The position numbers were made by a program, and so were the translations under genes. From an uncultured Prevotella sp. (lineage in GTDB: Bacteria; Bacteroidota; Bacteroidia; Bacteroidales; Bacteroidaceae), in NCBI GenBank assembly GCA_937906495.1, contig CALCVT010000106.1:9235-73234 (forward strand): a stretch of DNA of 64,000 bases. The letters run 5' to 3'. The first letter of the stretch is position 1. Every line of letters begins with the position of its first letter. Below, in pieces: positions 1 to 9,189 of the stretch. Under the pieces are notes generated by a model, which made no database searches, was not told the DNA's origin, and worked only from the letters and a program-made list of their open reading frames with translations.

Positions 1-2
1 TC

Positions 3-596
3 AAAGAGGCTGTTGCTGCCGATAAAATGGGACGTTTGGCCGAAACTAAATACATTATCGACGAGGTAGAAAAACGTGCCGAAACCATGAGCCGAGGCGA
101 ACGCCTCTTCCGTGAAGGCAAACTGCCCAAACGCATTTGTCACTGCGATACAAAGGTCGACAACATCCTCTTCGACAAGGACGAAAATGTACTCTGCGTT
201 ATTGACCTCGATACTGTAATGCCAAGTTTCATTTTCTCAGACTACGGCGACTTCTTGCGTTCGGCTGCCAATACCATGCCTGAGGACAGTCCGGAATACG
301 ACAAAATCAGTTTCCGCATGGACATTTTCAAAGCATTCACCAAGGGTTACCTTAAAACAGCCAAGGCTTTCCTGACCCCGGTTGAAATTGAAAACTTGCC
401 TTATGCAGCTACGCTCTTCCCCTTTATGCAGGTAGTACGTTTCTATGCTGACTACCTGAATGGCGATACGTACTTCAGAATTCAATATCCGGAACACAAC
501 CTGGTACGTACCATCAACCAATTGACACTGCTGCGCAGTGCCGAAGCTCACATTCCCGAAATGGAAGCGTTTATTAAAGAACAACTTGCCCAGTAA
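3..596 (+). CDS. NahK-like sugar 1-kinase (aminoglycoside phosphotransferase fold), 5' end outside window
   Basis: The frame is open to the window edge, so this is the C-terminal part of a longer gene; the first ATG, at 27, is probably internal. The catalytic loop CHCDTKVDN (HxDxxxxN pattern) is followed by VIDLDTV, whose aspartates bind Mg-ATP in the aminoglycoside phosphotransferase fold. The combination VIDLDTV plus a following SDYGD is what I know from N-acetylhexosamine 1-kinase (NahK) relatives of Bacteroidetes and bifidobacteria, which phosphorylate free HexNAc at C1 for salvage into nucleotide sugars. The exact substrate cannot be read from the sequence. A strong hairpin terminator follows 29 bp after the stop. 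Confidence 0.8.
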   Translation, partial: KEAVAADKMGRLAETKYIIDEVEKRAETMSRGERLFREGKLPKRICHCDTKVDNILFDKDENVLCVIDLDTVMPSFIFSDYGDFLRSAANTMPEDSPEYDKISFRMDIFKAFTKGYLKTAKAFLTPVEIENLPYAATLFPFMQVVRFYADYLNGDTYFRIQYPEHNLVRTINQLTLLRSAEAHIPEMEAFIKEQLAQ

Positions 597-624
597 GTTA
601 CGGGTAAAACTGCTTTATACAATA

Positions 625-668
625 CAAACAACCCGCACCCGGTTAGTAATCCAGGTGCGGGTTGTTTG
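625..668 (+). terminator. Hairpin terminator after the NahK-like kinase
   Basis: A perfect 15-bp inverted repeat (625-639 with 654-668) encloses a 14-nt loop, 29 bp after the kinase stop. The U-tract is weak, so it may also act as an mRNA 3' stabiliser. Confidence 0.75.
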
Positions 669-798
669 GTTTATATCCTACTCTTTCGGCAAGTGCAATA
701 CTAAACAGCGCGGCAAAAAGGGCTTAAAAACATGTGCCCTATACAACCTGATACATACAAACTTGCCAAGGAAGTTATTACAACGCGTATACCCCACC

Positions 799-852
799 AT
801 ATAGCAACCTCTCGCAATGAAACTTAATGTTCGTTGCGAGAGGTTGCTATAT
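799..852 (-). terminator. 19-bp hairpin, likely terminator of the DUF5606 gene
   Basis: A perfect 19-bp inverted repeat (799-817 with 834-852) with a 16-nt loop lies 49 bp beyond the stop of the minus-strand DUF5606 gene. It may work in both directions. Apart from this hairpin and the one at 625-668, the 304-bp gap 597-900 shows no gene. Confidence 0.7.
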
Positions 853-900
853 GATTTTCCAAAATGAATCTGTTTACACAGAGAGAATTAAGCAACTTGC

Positions 901-1332
901 TTAAGCTTCTTCAGCCTGCTCCTCCTGCTCTGCAGCAGCATCAACAAACTGAGTGTATCCTCCCTTAACCAGGATGTTATACCACTGAATAAGCTTCTTA
1001 ATATCAGAATCGTGTACACGATCGCGATCGTAATCGGGCAATACTGCAGCCATGAACTCAGCGAGTTCGGCCTTGGTAGCCGTTTTATAGCTAAGGGTAA
1101 CAGGCTGGCCATTCTCCTTATCACTGATAGCCTGAAGTACCTCCATCAAAGGTTTGTCGTCGGCATCGGTGTACATTGAAACATCGTTGAGCGAAGTTAC
1201 ACGGTCGCGTGCACCGGCAGTTACGCGTTTCTTGGCTTCGTCAATAGTTTCAACAATCAACATAGCGCGTCCTTGAGTCAAGAGGCGATAAAGTCCGGGC
1301 TTGCCCGAAATGGCTAAAATGGTGTCTTGCAT
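901..1332 (-). CDS. DUF5606 family protein
   Basis: The N-terminus reads ILAISGKPGLYRLLTQGR, the opening I recognise from the DUF5606 family, which is widespread in Bacteroidetes and has no established function. The 143-residue length is normal for the family. The C-terminal tail is glutamate- and alanine-rich and probably disordered. There is no signal peptide or membrane segment, so it is cytoplasmic. It lies downstream of coaE on the same strand, but a promoter-like sequence at 1464-1494 suggests its own transcript, and a strong hairpin ends it. Confidence 0.8.
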   Translation of the reverse strand: MQDTILAISGKPGLYRLLTQGRAMLIVETIDEAKKRVTAGARDRVTSLNDVSMYTDADDKPLMEVLQAISDKENGQPVTLSYKTATKAELAEFMAAVLPDYDRDRVHDSDIKKLIQWYNILVKGGYTQFVDAAAEQEEQAEEA

Positions 1333-1463
1333 TTTCTATTTTTTTGATTTTGATTAAAGCAGAATAATTTTACTCACGAATGCCCGAAATAACAACTTGC
1401 GCCATGGCTTTGAACACACATCAGGAAACAGCAAGTATATGCGCTACCGGTCAATTCGGCATG

Positions 1464-1494
1464 CAAAGTTAACGAAAAAAGTGCAATCTGCAAC
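1464..1494 (-). promoter_or_regulatory. Candidate Bacteroidetes-type promoter for the DUF5606 gene
   Basis: On the minus strand, GTTG at 1494-1491 is followed after 19 bp by TAACTTTG (1471-1464), matching the -7 element TAnnTTTG and the spacing of the Bacteroidetes housekeeping promoter. The -33 match is partial (TTG). Confidence 0.55.
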
Positions 1495-1496
1495 AC

Positions 1497-2252
1497 CTAC
1501 TCATTATGGATTACAAAATTGGCGCGTTGCAATTTGGCTGCTTCGCTAAGTTGCAGGTCAATCCAAGCCTGTGCCTGCTGGCGCGTTATACCATCGCGTG
1601 CCATCAGTCGCTGCAACTGGGTTTGGGCAGAAACATGTACCAACACACTGCCATCCACCAGGCTGTCAAAGCCCGACTCAAACAACAGGGCACACTCCAT
1701 AAAGAGCACCCTGCCTACTGGCAGAGAGGCAATTTGCTCAACCGAAAGCTCAGGCGGACAGGAATTTCCCTGCTCCGCACTACCTGTAACACTCCTATTT
1801 GAGGCGTAAAGAAGTTCGATTGGCAAAGTACAGCCCGAAACAGAATCCTGCGGTGCTACTGCTTCAGACTGCTCAAATAACGACACGCTATTGTTAACAA
1901 ATTGTTGTTCCATTTGCACTACGCGCTGGTTAAAAGCTTCAGCTACTCGCGGGTGGACAATGGCATCGACTTGGGCTGAAAACTCTTTTCCCCGGCAAAG
2001 GTAGGCTGCCAATTGGGCCTTTACAAGTTGTCCGTGCGCATCGTATACACCGGGCCCCACCAGTTCTGTAAGCGCAGCCCTTACTTGCGGATGGTTACGA
2101 ATGATGCGTTTAGCCTCGGTATCGCAATAAAACACGGCATGGCCGGCTTGCTCAAGCTGTCGGCATATATAACTTTTACCACTGCCTATACCACCGGTAA
2201 TACCTATGCGCCAAACCCGTGATTGGGAGATTGCTTGCAGGTTGTTATTCAT
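1497..2252 (-). CDS. coaE: Dephospho-CoA kinase with an internal insertion
   Basis: Catalyses the last step of coenzyme A synthesis, phosphorylating dephospho-CoA at the ribose 3'-OH with ATP. The P-loop GGIGSGKS lies at residues 20-27, the DTEAKR segment and a VHP motif (H100-P101) follow, and ECALLFESGFDSL corresponds to the usual PLLFE substrate segment. At 251 residues it is about 50 longer than typical CoaE. The extra length sits between roughly residues 115 and 180, is Ser/Gln/Glu-rich and looks unstructured. I chose the ATG at 2252, which overlaps the ybbR stop (ATGAATAA); an upstream in-frame ATG at 2294 would lie inside ybbR. Last gene of the nusB-yajC-ybbR-coaE operon. Confidence 0.9.
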   Translation of the reverse strand: MNNNLQAISQSRVWRIGITGGIGSGKSYICRQLEQAGHAVFYCDTEAKRIIRNHPQVRAALTELVGPGVYDAHGQLVKAQLAAYLCRGKEFSAQVDAIVHPRVAEAFNQRVVQMEQQFVNNSVSLFEQSEAVAPQDSVSGCTLPIELLYASNRSVTGSAEQGNSCPPELSVEQIASLPVGRVLFMECALLFESGFDSLVDGSVLVHVSAQTQLQRLMARDGITRQQAQAWIDLQLSEAAKLQRANFVIHNE

Positions 2253-3246
2253 TTTCACTTTGCAGTTCACTTTCAGGAATCTCTTCAATAACATATTCTA
2301 CTTCGGCCGGATGGATACGGGCATGAATGGCTCCTGCCGGAATAGTTTTGAGCGAGAGCGTACAATGATTCGAGCGGTTTTTAAGCAAGTCTTCGTAGTT
2401 AACCACAATCACAAAACTCTCACGTGTAATGCGGCGGTATAGCCCCATAGCTACCTGGAAGGTAACATTTACTGAACTCGGGAATGTGCGTAATTGCTTG
2501 GTTGCCGGAAAATTGACTTGCTGTACGGGTACCGATACTGTTTTTTCGACCAATCGGTCTACGCACACGGTAAGGTCTACCTGTTCAGGGACGAATTTTA
2601 TTCCGCGTGAGCGCATAAAACCCGACGATACCTGCGTAGTATCTGAAAGATTACGCAAATTAAGTGGCTGCAGGTAGGCACCCGTTATAGTATCGAGCTG
2701 CTCCTTGGAAGCATAGACCATTACTGAGTCTTGCTTCAGAACGGTGTTCGACACGGCAAAAAGGCGCGAGGCACGCACCTCTCCCTGCAATACCACAGGC
2801 ACTCGCTTGCATTGACCAAAATTGTAATAAAAGTCGAGCGTATCAGGTTTAACTGTCAACATCTGCGTACCGGGCAACAACTGGCTTGATATTTGACGCA
2901 GGAGTTCGCTTCCACGAAGTGTAACGTGGCCTGTACCCGTTGATACGGCATTAAAGTCAACAACAACGGGTTTGAAGTGACGCGTATAACGGTATGAAAG
3001 CAACTGGCTACCTTTGTCGCGTAATTGTACATGCAAATTAGAGGGCAAATCGGTGGTAATGACGATGTTACTCGGCACATTGCGCAACTCAACAGGTACA
3101 AGGAATTCCTCCTCGTACGTTTCGTTAAGTGTTTGGAATATCCAAAACACGGTTGAGAGCGCTAGAAAAAAAAGAAAAATCAGGAATTGCTTATTCCATA
3201 TTTTGGAAAAGCAACGCCTGATTGCGGGGGGGATTGTCATAGCCAA
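2245..3246 (-). CDS. YbbR-like domain protein (CdaR-like), membrane anchored
   Basis: An N-terminal membrane segment at about residues 20-38 (FLIFLFFLALSTVFWIF) is followed by an all-beta region resembling YbbR repeats, for example VPVELRNVPSNIVITTDLPS. In Firmicutes the YbbR protein CdaR regulates a membrane diadenylate cyclase. In Bacteroidetes single-pass YbbR proteins sit next to yajC, nusB and coaE as here, and their role is not established. It overlaps coaE by 8 bp and begins 53 bp after yajC. The body should lie outside the inner membrane. Confidence 0.8.
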   Translation of the reverse strand: MAMTIPPAIRRCFSKIWNKQFLIFLFFLALSTVFWIFQTLNETYEEEFLVPVELRNVPSNIVITTDLPSNLHVQLRDKGSQLLSYRYTRHFKPVVVDFNAVSTGTGHVTLRGSELLRQISSQLLPGTQMLTVKPDTLDFYYNFGQCKRVPVVLQGEVRASRLFAVSNTVLKQDSVMVYASKEQLDTITGAYLQPLNLRNLSDTTQVSSGFMRSRGIKFVPEQVDLTVCVDRLVEKTVSVPVQQVNFPATKQLRTFPSSVNVTFQVAMGLYRRITRESFVIVVNYEDLLKNRSNHCTLSLKTIPAGAIHARIHPAEVEYVIEEIPESELQSENE

Positions 3247-3299
3247 AATGTAAAAGGCGCTTCCGCATGTGGGTTAAACTTGCGGAAGTACGCGCAGTT

Positions 3300-3602
3300 T
3301 TACTTCTTTTGAGAAATGGGGTTGATGGCATCCTTGGCAAAGGTAATACGCACGCCCGTAGCCACTTCAAGGCTTACGGTACCTTCGTCTTCGTTAATAC
3401 CTTTAATAGTGCCATAGATTCCACCAATGGTAATCACATCCTGTCCGATGCTCAAGGCATTGCGGAATTGCTGAATTTCTTTTTGTTTTTTGCTTTGCGG
3501 ACGAATCATGAAGAAATAAACGATGGCAAAGAGCACCACCAACATGATAATCATTTGCAGTCCGCCACCCTGTTGCTGGGCTTGTAATAAGATTGCGTTC
3601 AT
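3300..3602 (-). CDS. yajC: Preprotein translocase subunit YajC
   Basis: A 100-residue protein with one membrane segment (about residues 17-34, MIIMLVVLFAIVYFFMIRPQ), followed by the characteristic RPQSKKQKE and a small beta domain with GIYGTIKGI. YajC is an accessory inner-membrane partner of SecDF-YidC in Sec-dependent export. It begins 6 bp after the nusB stop, so the two are almost certainly co-transcribed. Confidence 0.95.
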   Translation of the reverse strand: MNAILLQAQQQGGGLQMIIMLVVLFAIVYFFMIRPQSKKQKEIQQFRNALSIGQDVITIGGIYGTIKGINEDEGTVSLEVATGVRITFAKDAINPISQKK

Positions 3603-3608
3603 GGGTTA

Positions 3609-4583
3609 CTAGTTATTGTTCTTTTTATTTTCTGATTTACGTTTTTCCCTTACTTTGGTAATACGACCATCTTTAGCCAACTGCTTGACTATACTGTCGA
3701 GCATACCATTGATATACGATGCGCTGCGCGGCGTGCTGTAAACCTTAGCGATGTCAAGATACTCATTGAAGGTTACGTTGAGCGGAATGGCATCGAAGGT
3801 CAGGATTTCGGCCAAGGCTATCTGCATGATGACTACATCCATGAAAGCCAATCGGTTGAATTCCCAGTTTTTGGTAAAGGAACGGATAATATCGCGGAGT
3901 TCAGAACCTCGTTCGAGGGTTGCTTGAAAGAGTTGTCCGGCAAAAGTGCTGTCCTCATCGGCTGCATACATAGGCAACAAGGGCTGCTTTGCATCACTTT
4001 GTTCTGTAAAGCGACGAATTGTTTTGAGCACAAAAGAGTCTACCAATTCTTTGTCATCATTCCAATAGAGCGAATGGTCCTCAAGCATGGCATCCAGTTC
4101 GTCGTTGTTGCAGATATAAGTTTTGTAAAGTTTGCGCATGAGTTCGCGATCTGCTTCGTACGAAAAATCCTCTTTATCAATGTAAAGCTGGAAGATGTTG
4201 CTTTGAAGGAATTCGGCGTAGAGTTTGCGTATAATGGCAGCCTCTTCATCCCACTGGCCCTTGCGGTTTTCTTGAAAGTCAACCAACTCGGCATTCACCG
4301 CCAGCTGAACCAAGAATTTGTTCTCGGCAAACTGTTTGTCGGGCGATATACCACCCACCACGCTACCCGTGCGTTTTTCGCGGGCAACGCGTACGGCATC
4401 CTTACGCTCAGCATGCTTTTTAATCTCTACCAGCAAAGATAGCAGGTACTGGTAAAGGTCGTAAGCCTTTTGCAGCGAAAAGGTCAGTTCCTTTTCGGCT
4501 ACTTCGAGCGTTTTGCCTTCATTCTGATAATACGCATAAACGAGCTGAACCACTTTCAGCCTTATCAGTTCTCTGTTGATCAT
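3609..4583 (-). CDS. nusB: Transcription antitermination factor NusB (long Bacteroidetes form)
   Basis: The conserved NusB core is at the C-terminus: NRLAFMDVVIMQIALAEI, then IPLNVTFNEYLDIAK and SYINGMLDSI. NusB binds boxA RNA with S10 (NusE) in rRNA antitermination. The 324-residue length is about twice that of proteobacterial NusB, which is normal in Bacteroidetes, where a long helical N-terminal extension precedes the core. I chose the ATG at 4583 (MINRELIRLKV). The promoter-like element at 4613-4643 would place transcription start just upstream, which excludes the in-frame ATG at 4655. First gene of nusB-yajC-ybbR-coaE. Confidence 0.9.
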   Translation of the reverse strand: MINRELIRLKVVQLVYAYYQNEGKTLEVAEKELTFSLQKAYDLYQYLLSLLVEIKKHAERKDAVRVAREKRTGSVVGGISPDKQFAENKFLVQLAVNAELVDFQENRKGQWDEEAAIIRKLYAEFLQSNIFQLYIDKEDFSYEADRELMRKLYKTYICNNDELDAMLEDHSLYWNDDKELVDSFVLKTIRRFTEQSDAKQPLLPMYAADEDSTFAGQLFQATLERGSELRDIIRSFTKNWEFNRLAFMDVVIMQIALAEILTFDAIPLNVTFNEYLDIAKVYSTPRSASYINGMLDSIVKQLAKDGRITKVREKRKSENKKNNN

Positions 4584-4612
4584 ATTCGTAAAGGTACCAA
4601 TGTTTGAGAGTG

Positions 4613-4643
4613 CAAAGATAGTGTAAACTGCAGACAGGACAAA
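4613..4643 (-). promoter_or_regulatory. Promoter of the nusB-yajC-ybbR-coaE operon
   Basis: On the minus strand TTTG (4643-4640), exactly 19 bp, then TATCTTTG (4620-4613). This is a full match to the Bacteroidetes -33/-7 promoter pattern and predicts a start near 4606, about 23 nt before the chosen nusB ATG. Confidence 0.75.
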
Positions 4644-4780
4644 GCAAAATGGCATTTACTTTGCAATATATACCTTCAGCGCTACCTAAAGGCAGACTAC
4701 GGCATAAAACTGGCATGAAAGGAACTGTCCCGCCTACCTGGGGCTGCCAAACAGTTATTTGCCTATGAGGTCAGCACTTT

Positions 4781-5395
4781 TCAACGGGCTATGAGTGCCG
4801 AAAGTATGTACATTTGCATCATGGCTACAGCACGTACATTTTCGCCGCCATTGGGAATAATGATATCGGCAAACTGCTTGGTTGGTTCGATAAACTCATC
4901 GTGCATGGGCTTAAGTACATTACGGTATTTGTCAATGAGCATTTCGAGCGGATGGCCGCGTTCGGCTATATCGCGCTCTATGACTCGAAGCAGACGCTCG
5001 TCGGGTTCGGCATCGACAAATATTTTAAGGTCCATCAGGTCGCGCAACTTTTTGTCGTACAAGGCCATGATACCTTCGACTATAATTACATCGTGCGGCT
5101 CAACATGTACGGTTTCGTCCAGACGCGTACACGTTATATACGAATAGGTGGGTTGCTCCACCGCCCGTCCCTGACGCAGTTCTTCGATATGGTGAGCCAA
5201 TAAGGGCCATTCAAAGGCATCGGGGTGGTCAAAGTTTGTTTTTTTGCGCACATCGAGTGGCAAATGCGACTGGTCGTTATAATAGGAATCCTGAGGGATT
5301 ACTGCTACGGTATTGTCGGGGAGTGTATCAACAATTTTGCGAACAACGGTAGTCTTTCCTGAACCGGTTCCGCCTGCTATTCCTATAATAAGCAT
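4781..5395 (-). CDS. udk: Uridine kinase
   Basis: Phosphorylates uridine and cytidine to UMP and CMP in pyrimidine salvage. The P-loop IAGGTGSGKTT is at the N-terminus, DSYYND and NFDHPDAF are the nucleoside-binding segments, and RDIAERGH is the lid arginine region. The 204-residue length fits the family. I start it at the ATG at 5395 (MLIIGIAGG) because the in-frame extension to 5506 adds a basic stretch foreign to the family. A TATTTTTG element at 5470-5463 fits a -7 box and would lie upstream of this start. Confidence 0.93.
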   Translation of the reverse strand: MLIIGIAGGTGSGKTTVVRKIVDTLPDNTVAVIPQDSYYNDQSHLPLDVRKKTNFDHPDAFEWPLLAHHIEELRQGRAVEQPTYSYITCTRLDETVHVEPHDVIIVEGIMALYDKKLRDLMDLKIFVDAEPDERLLRVIERDIAERGHPLEMLIDKYRNVLKPMHDEFIEPTKQFADIIIPNGGENVRAVAMMQMYILSALIAR

Positions 5396-5706
5396 ATCAA
5401 GTAGTTTGTAGGATTTAGGTGAACGTTGCCTGCGCCCTTGAATCTGAAGCGCAACTTTTGGGCAAAAATACAACAATCTGCCGAAGCGGCTCATGCTGCC
5501 AGTCATATTTTAGACAAAATCGGAGACTTTTTTCGTGGCCGTGCCGTATCACGTCTCTATGAGTAACCTACAACAAAGTCAAAATGGAATGTAAAAAAGT
5601 ATACAATAGGTGTTGAAATGCAAACACCAATCGCCAAGCAGCCTGTAACTGTCACAAAGATTGGCGGAAAACGTGCATTTTCCTTTTCAGTGCGGGCAGA
5701 TTGCAC

Positions 5707-5714
5707 TAACTTTG
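5707..5714 (+). promoter_or_regulatory. Candidate -7 element (TAACTTTG) of the HD hydrolase gene
   Basis: TAACTTTG matches TAnnTTTG and lies 14 bp before the ATG at 5729. A TTTT run at 5684-5687 stands 19 bp upstream in the -33 position, so that match is imperfect. The very short leader would exclude the in-frame ATG at 5618. Confidence 0.45.
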
Positions 5715-5728
5715 CAGACAAAAACAAG

Positions 5729-6268
5729 ATGAACCCGCTTGACATCATCGAAAAATACTATGCCGACAACGAGGCGCTACGCAGATTGCTCATTCATCAC
5801 AGTAAGCAAGTAACTGACCGTGCCCTGAGCATTGCCCGCAAGCATCCGGAATTGGAACTCGACACCACCTTTATTGCCCAGGCTGCCATGCTACACGATG
5901 TTGGTGTATTCATGACCGATGCCCCAGGCATTCATTGCCATGGCAAAGAACCTTATCTCAAACACGGTATGCTTGGCGCAGAAATTATGCGCCGCGAAGG
6001 CTTCGAAGCCATTGCCCGTGTGTGTGAACGCCATACGGGAACCGGCTTGACAGCTAAGGTGATTGAAGAACGTGGTCTGCCACTACCTCCGGGCGATTAT
6101 AGTCCTGAAACGCTCGAAGAGCAGGTGATTTGCTACGCTGATAAATTCTACTCCAAAAGCCACCCTTTGCGGGTGCGCTCAATCGAAGATACTGCCCGAA
6201 GCCTCGAAAAATACGGACACGAAGGTGTAGCCAAGTTTTTGGACTGGGCACAAAAGTTTGAACTGTAA
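5729..6268 (+). CDS. HD domain phosphohydrolase family protein
   Basis: A 179-residue HD-superfamily protein. Metal-ligand candidates are H24 (LIHHS), the HD pair H55-D56 (AAMLHDVGVF), H79 (LKHG) and H102 (CERHTGTGL). The pattern matches the small uncharacterised HD proteins of bacteria and archaea, presumed nucleotide or phosphate-ester hydrolases. The substrate is not evident. The start at 5729 rests on the -7 element just upstream. LptD follows after 62 bp on the same strand. Confidence 0.8.
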   Translation: MNPLDIIEKYYADNEALRRLLIHHSKQVTDRALSIARKHPELELDTTFIAQAAMLHDVGVFMTDAPGIHCHGKEPYLKHGMLGAEIMRREGFEAIARVCERHTGTGLTAKVIEERGLPLPPGDYSPETLEEQVICYADKFYSKSHPLRVRSIEDTARSLEKYGHEGVAKFLDWAQKFEL

Positions 6269-6330
6269 GGCCTGGTATTGACGGCAAAATTAGCAGACAG
6301 CCGCCATTTATTTATGCCCGCTTACCAACT

Positions 6331-9189
6331 ATGCGATTATTTTCTCTCCTGATATGCTCCATCCTGGCCACACTGTGCATGGTGGCCGGGCATTCGCCAT
6401 TTGTTTCGACCCACACTACCTCATCCAACAGTTTGCTACGTCATGCCGACACGGCGGCGCTGCCGGCCGATTCTGCCCGTACACTCACGCGACAGGCAGC
6501 GCGGCCACGTATACCCGGACTTCCCGACTCACTGCGCAAAGACTCAACAACCACCCACCAACTACCTGCAGACTCTGCACAGGCCGACTCGGTGCAAACT
6601 GACAGCATTAAACCCCGTAAAGCCGGTATAGACTCGCCGGTTGAATACGAAGCAAAAGACTCTATCGTTTACGATACGGAGTCGGGCTTAGCTTACCTGT
6701 ATGGCAAGGCCAGCGTCAAATATCAGAACATGCAGCTCGATGCAGCTAAAATTACCATGAACATGGATTCGAATATGGTTGCTGCCGAGGGACGCCGTGA
6801 CTCGACTGTAGAGGGAGGCATTGATGGACGACCGCTCTACAAACAAGGAGCTGAGCAATACGACAGCGAGAAAATGGCGTTCAACTTCAAAACCAAAAAA
6901 GGATTTATCAGCAATGTTGCCACAACGCAAGGCAATGGTTTCCTGGTAAGCGAGCACTCCAAACGTAACGACGATGGCACGCTCTGCCTGGAACACGCTA
7001 CCTATACAACTTGTGATGCTAAGCATCCGCATTTTTACCTTAAACTATCGCGTGCTAAAGTACGTCCGGGCAAGGAAACCATTTTCGGCCCGGCATATTT
7101 GGTGGTAGAAGACGTGCCGCTGCCACTGGCTATTCCCTATGGATTTTTTCCGTTTAACAAAAAATACTCATCAGGCTTCATCATGCCCACGTATGGCGAT
7201 GAAACCAGTCGAGGATTTTACCTTCGTAATGGCGGTTACTACCTGGCCCTCAGCGACTACATGGACCTTAAACTCCTGGGCGAAATATATACAAAAGGTT
7301 CGTGGGGCGTTAGTGCCGAAACTAATTACAACAAGCGATACCGCTACCGGGGTAACCTCTACTTTAGCTACCTGCGTACCGTTGAGGGCGAAAAAAATAT
7401 GCCCGACTACGCTGTGAGCAAAAGCATGAAGATACAGTGGACACATACGAAGGATACCAAAGCCAATCCGAATACCTCGTTTTCGGCACGCGTAAACTTT
7501 GCTTCGCAAAACTATGAACGCAAAAATTTGGAGAGTATGTACAATCCACTGTCCTACACACAGAGTACACGTGCAAGTTCAGTGAGTTTCAGTCATACCT
7601 TCCAAAACATCGGACTCACCATTTCGGGGTCGGGCAACTTGACGCAAAACATGCGCGACTCTTCGATTGCAGTTACCCTACCCGACCTGAGCATCTCATT
7701 GGCACGCTTCTACCCCTTCCGCCGCAAACGCCAAACCGGCAAAGAACGCTGGTATGAAAAGATAGCCATTTCGTATACCGGTCAACTCTCTAACTCCATT
7801 ACAACTAAAGAGAGCAAGTTGTTCAAGTCGAATCTGATTAAAGACTGGCGAAACGGTATGCAACACCGCATCCCTATTGATGCAACTTTCCAATTATTCA
7901 AATACATCAATATCTCGCCTTCTTTCTCCTTCCGCGATATTATGTATGCCACACGCATTAACCGTTCTTGGGACGAGATTGCACAAGAGGAGGTTCGCGA
8001 TACGACATATGGCTTCTATAATCTGTATGACTGGAATGTAGGCATATCGGCTAACACTACACTCTATGGCTTTTACAAACCATGGAAGAAACTCTTTGGT
8101 GGTAAAATTGAAGCCATTCGCCATGTGTTTAAGCCTTCAATCAGCTTTAGCTATGCTCCAGACTTTACGGCCTCGCGCTACGGCTACGTAAAGCACTATA
8201 CCAAAACCGACGAGCAAGGAAACACCCAACAAGTGGAATACTCGCCTTACGCCAACAACTTGTATGGCTACCCCTCAGGAAAAAAGCAGGGACTCATCAC
8301 CATGTCGATTTCAAATAACGTGGAGATGAAGGTTAAGTCGGACCGCGACAGTACGGGAGTACGCAAAATATCGATTATCGACGAGCTCTATGCTTCGATG
8401 TCGTACAACATGGCTGCTCAAACGCGCCCTTGGAGCGACCTCTCTACTCGATTACGCCTTAAACTGAGCAAGAATTACACCTTCTCGCTCTCAGCCGTAT
8501 TTGCCACCTATGCGTACAAGTTTAACGAGAAAGGACAGGTTGTAACCTCCGACCGCACCGAATGGAGTTACGGACGTTTTGGACGTTTCCAGGGAATGTC
8601 ACAAAACCTTTCGTACACCTTTAACAACGACACCTGGAAAAAGTGGATGGACAAGTTGCACGGCCGCGAATCGAAATCGACAAACAACAACAACTCAAAC
8701 TCTGAGGCCGATCTTGAAGATGCTAATATTGACCCCGACTTGCTTGAGGCTAAAAACAGCAACCGCCGTGAAAAGAAGAAAGAAAAGGCAAAAGTGGACG
8801 ACGACGGCTACTTGTCATTTTCTATCCCATGGTCGCTCACTGTATCATATGGCATTACAATGGCCGAAGACCGCACACGCCAAATCAATGTGCGACGCAT
8901 GCGCTACCCTTACTCCTTTACGCAAAACCTTAATGCCTCTGGCTTTATCCGTATTGCCGAAGGATGGAACATCTCTTTCAACTCGGGATACGACTTTAAA
9001 CGACACAAGATATCGATGACCACCATGTCGCTCTCGCGCGATTTACACTGCTTTGAAATGTCGGCATCAGTAGTGCTTAAACCTTACTCGTCGTTTAACT
9101 TTACCTTCCGGGCACGAGCCGCAGAACTGGCCGATGCGCTGAAGTGGGACAAGCGCAGTTCATACTCTACCAATGTAGAATGGTACTAA
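6331..9189 (+). CDS. lptD: Outer-membrane LPS assembly protein LptD (Bacteroidetes type)
   Basis: A 952-residue protein with an N-terminal signal sequence and a low-complexity Asp/Ser/Thr linker (about residues 35-105). An OstA/LptA-like beta-jellyroll follows, where SGLAYLYGKASVKYQNMQLD begins the LptD-typical region. A long beta-barrel ends in NVEWY, an aromatic terminus typical of outer-membrane barrels. In Gram-negatives LptD with LptE inserts lipopolysaccharide into the outer leaflet. A charged low-complexity stretch near residues 785-830 (SNSEADLED, REKKKEKAK) looks like a barrel loop. Confidence 0.88.
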   Translation: MRLFSLLICSILATLCMVAGHSPFVSTHTTSSNSLLRHADTAALPADSARTLTRQAARPRIPGLPDSLRKDSTTTHQLPADSAQADSVQTDSIKPRKAGIDSPVEYEAKDSIVYDTESGLAYLYGKASVKYQNMQLDAAKITMNMDSNMVAAEGRRDSTVEGGIDGRPLYKQGAEQYDSEKMAFNFKTKKGFISNVATTQGNGFLVSEHSKRNDDGTLCLEHATYTTCDAKHPHFYLKLSRAKVRPGKETIFGPAYLVVEDVPLPLAIPYGFFPFNKKYSSGFIMPTYGDETSRGFYLRNGGYYLALSDYMDLKLLGEIYTKGSWGVSAETNYNKRYRYRGNLYFSYLRTVEGEKNMPDYAVSKSMKIQWTHTKDTKANPNTSFSARVNFASQNYERKNLESMYNPLSYTQSTRASSVSFSHTFQNIGLTISGSGNLTQNMRDSSIAVTLPDLSISLARFYPFRRKRQTGKERWYEKIAISYTGQLSNSITTKESKLFKSNLIKDWRNGMQHRIPIDATFQLFKYINISPSFSFRDIMYATRINRSWDEIAQEEVRDTTYGFYNLYDWNVGISANTTLYGFYKPWKKLFGGKIEAIRHVFKPSISFSYAPDFTASRYGYVKHYTKTDEQGNTQQVEYSPYANNLYGYPSGKKQGLITMSISNNVEMKVKSDRDSTGVRKISIIDELYASMSYNMAAQTRPWSDLSTRLRLKLSKNYTFSLSAVFATYAYKFNEKGQVVTSDRTEWSYGRFGRFQGMSQNLSYTFNNDTWKKWMDKLHGRESKSTNNNNSNSEADLEDANIDPDLLEAKNSNRREKKKEKAKVDDDGYLSFSIPWSLTVSYGITMAEDRTRQINVRRMRYPYSFTQNLNASGFIRIAEGWNISFNSGYDFKRHKISMTTMSLSRDLHCFEMSASVVLKPYSSFNFTFRARAAELADALKWDKRSSYSTNVEWY

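Noticed and set aside
538..804. 88-residue plus-strand reading frame after the kinase gene
   Set aside because: It starts inside the kinase gene in another frame, runs through the terminator hairpin at 625-668, and its composition (many Thr, Arg, Tyr) does not look like protein.
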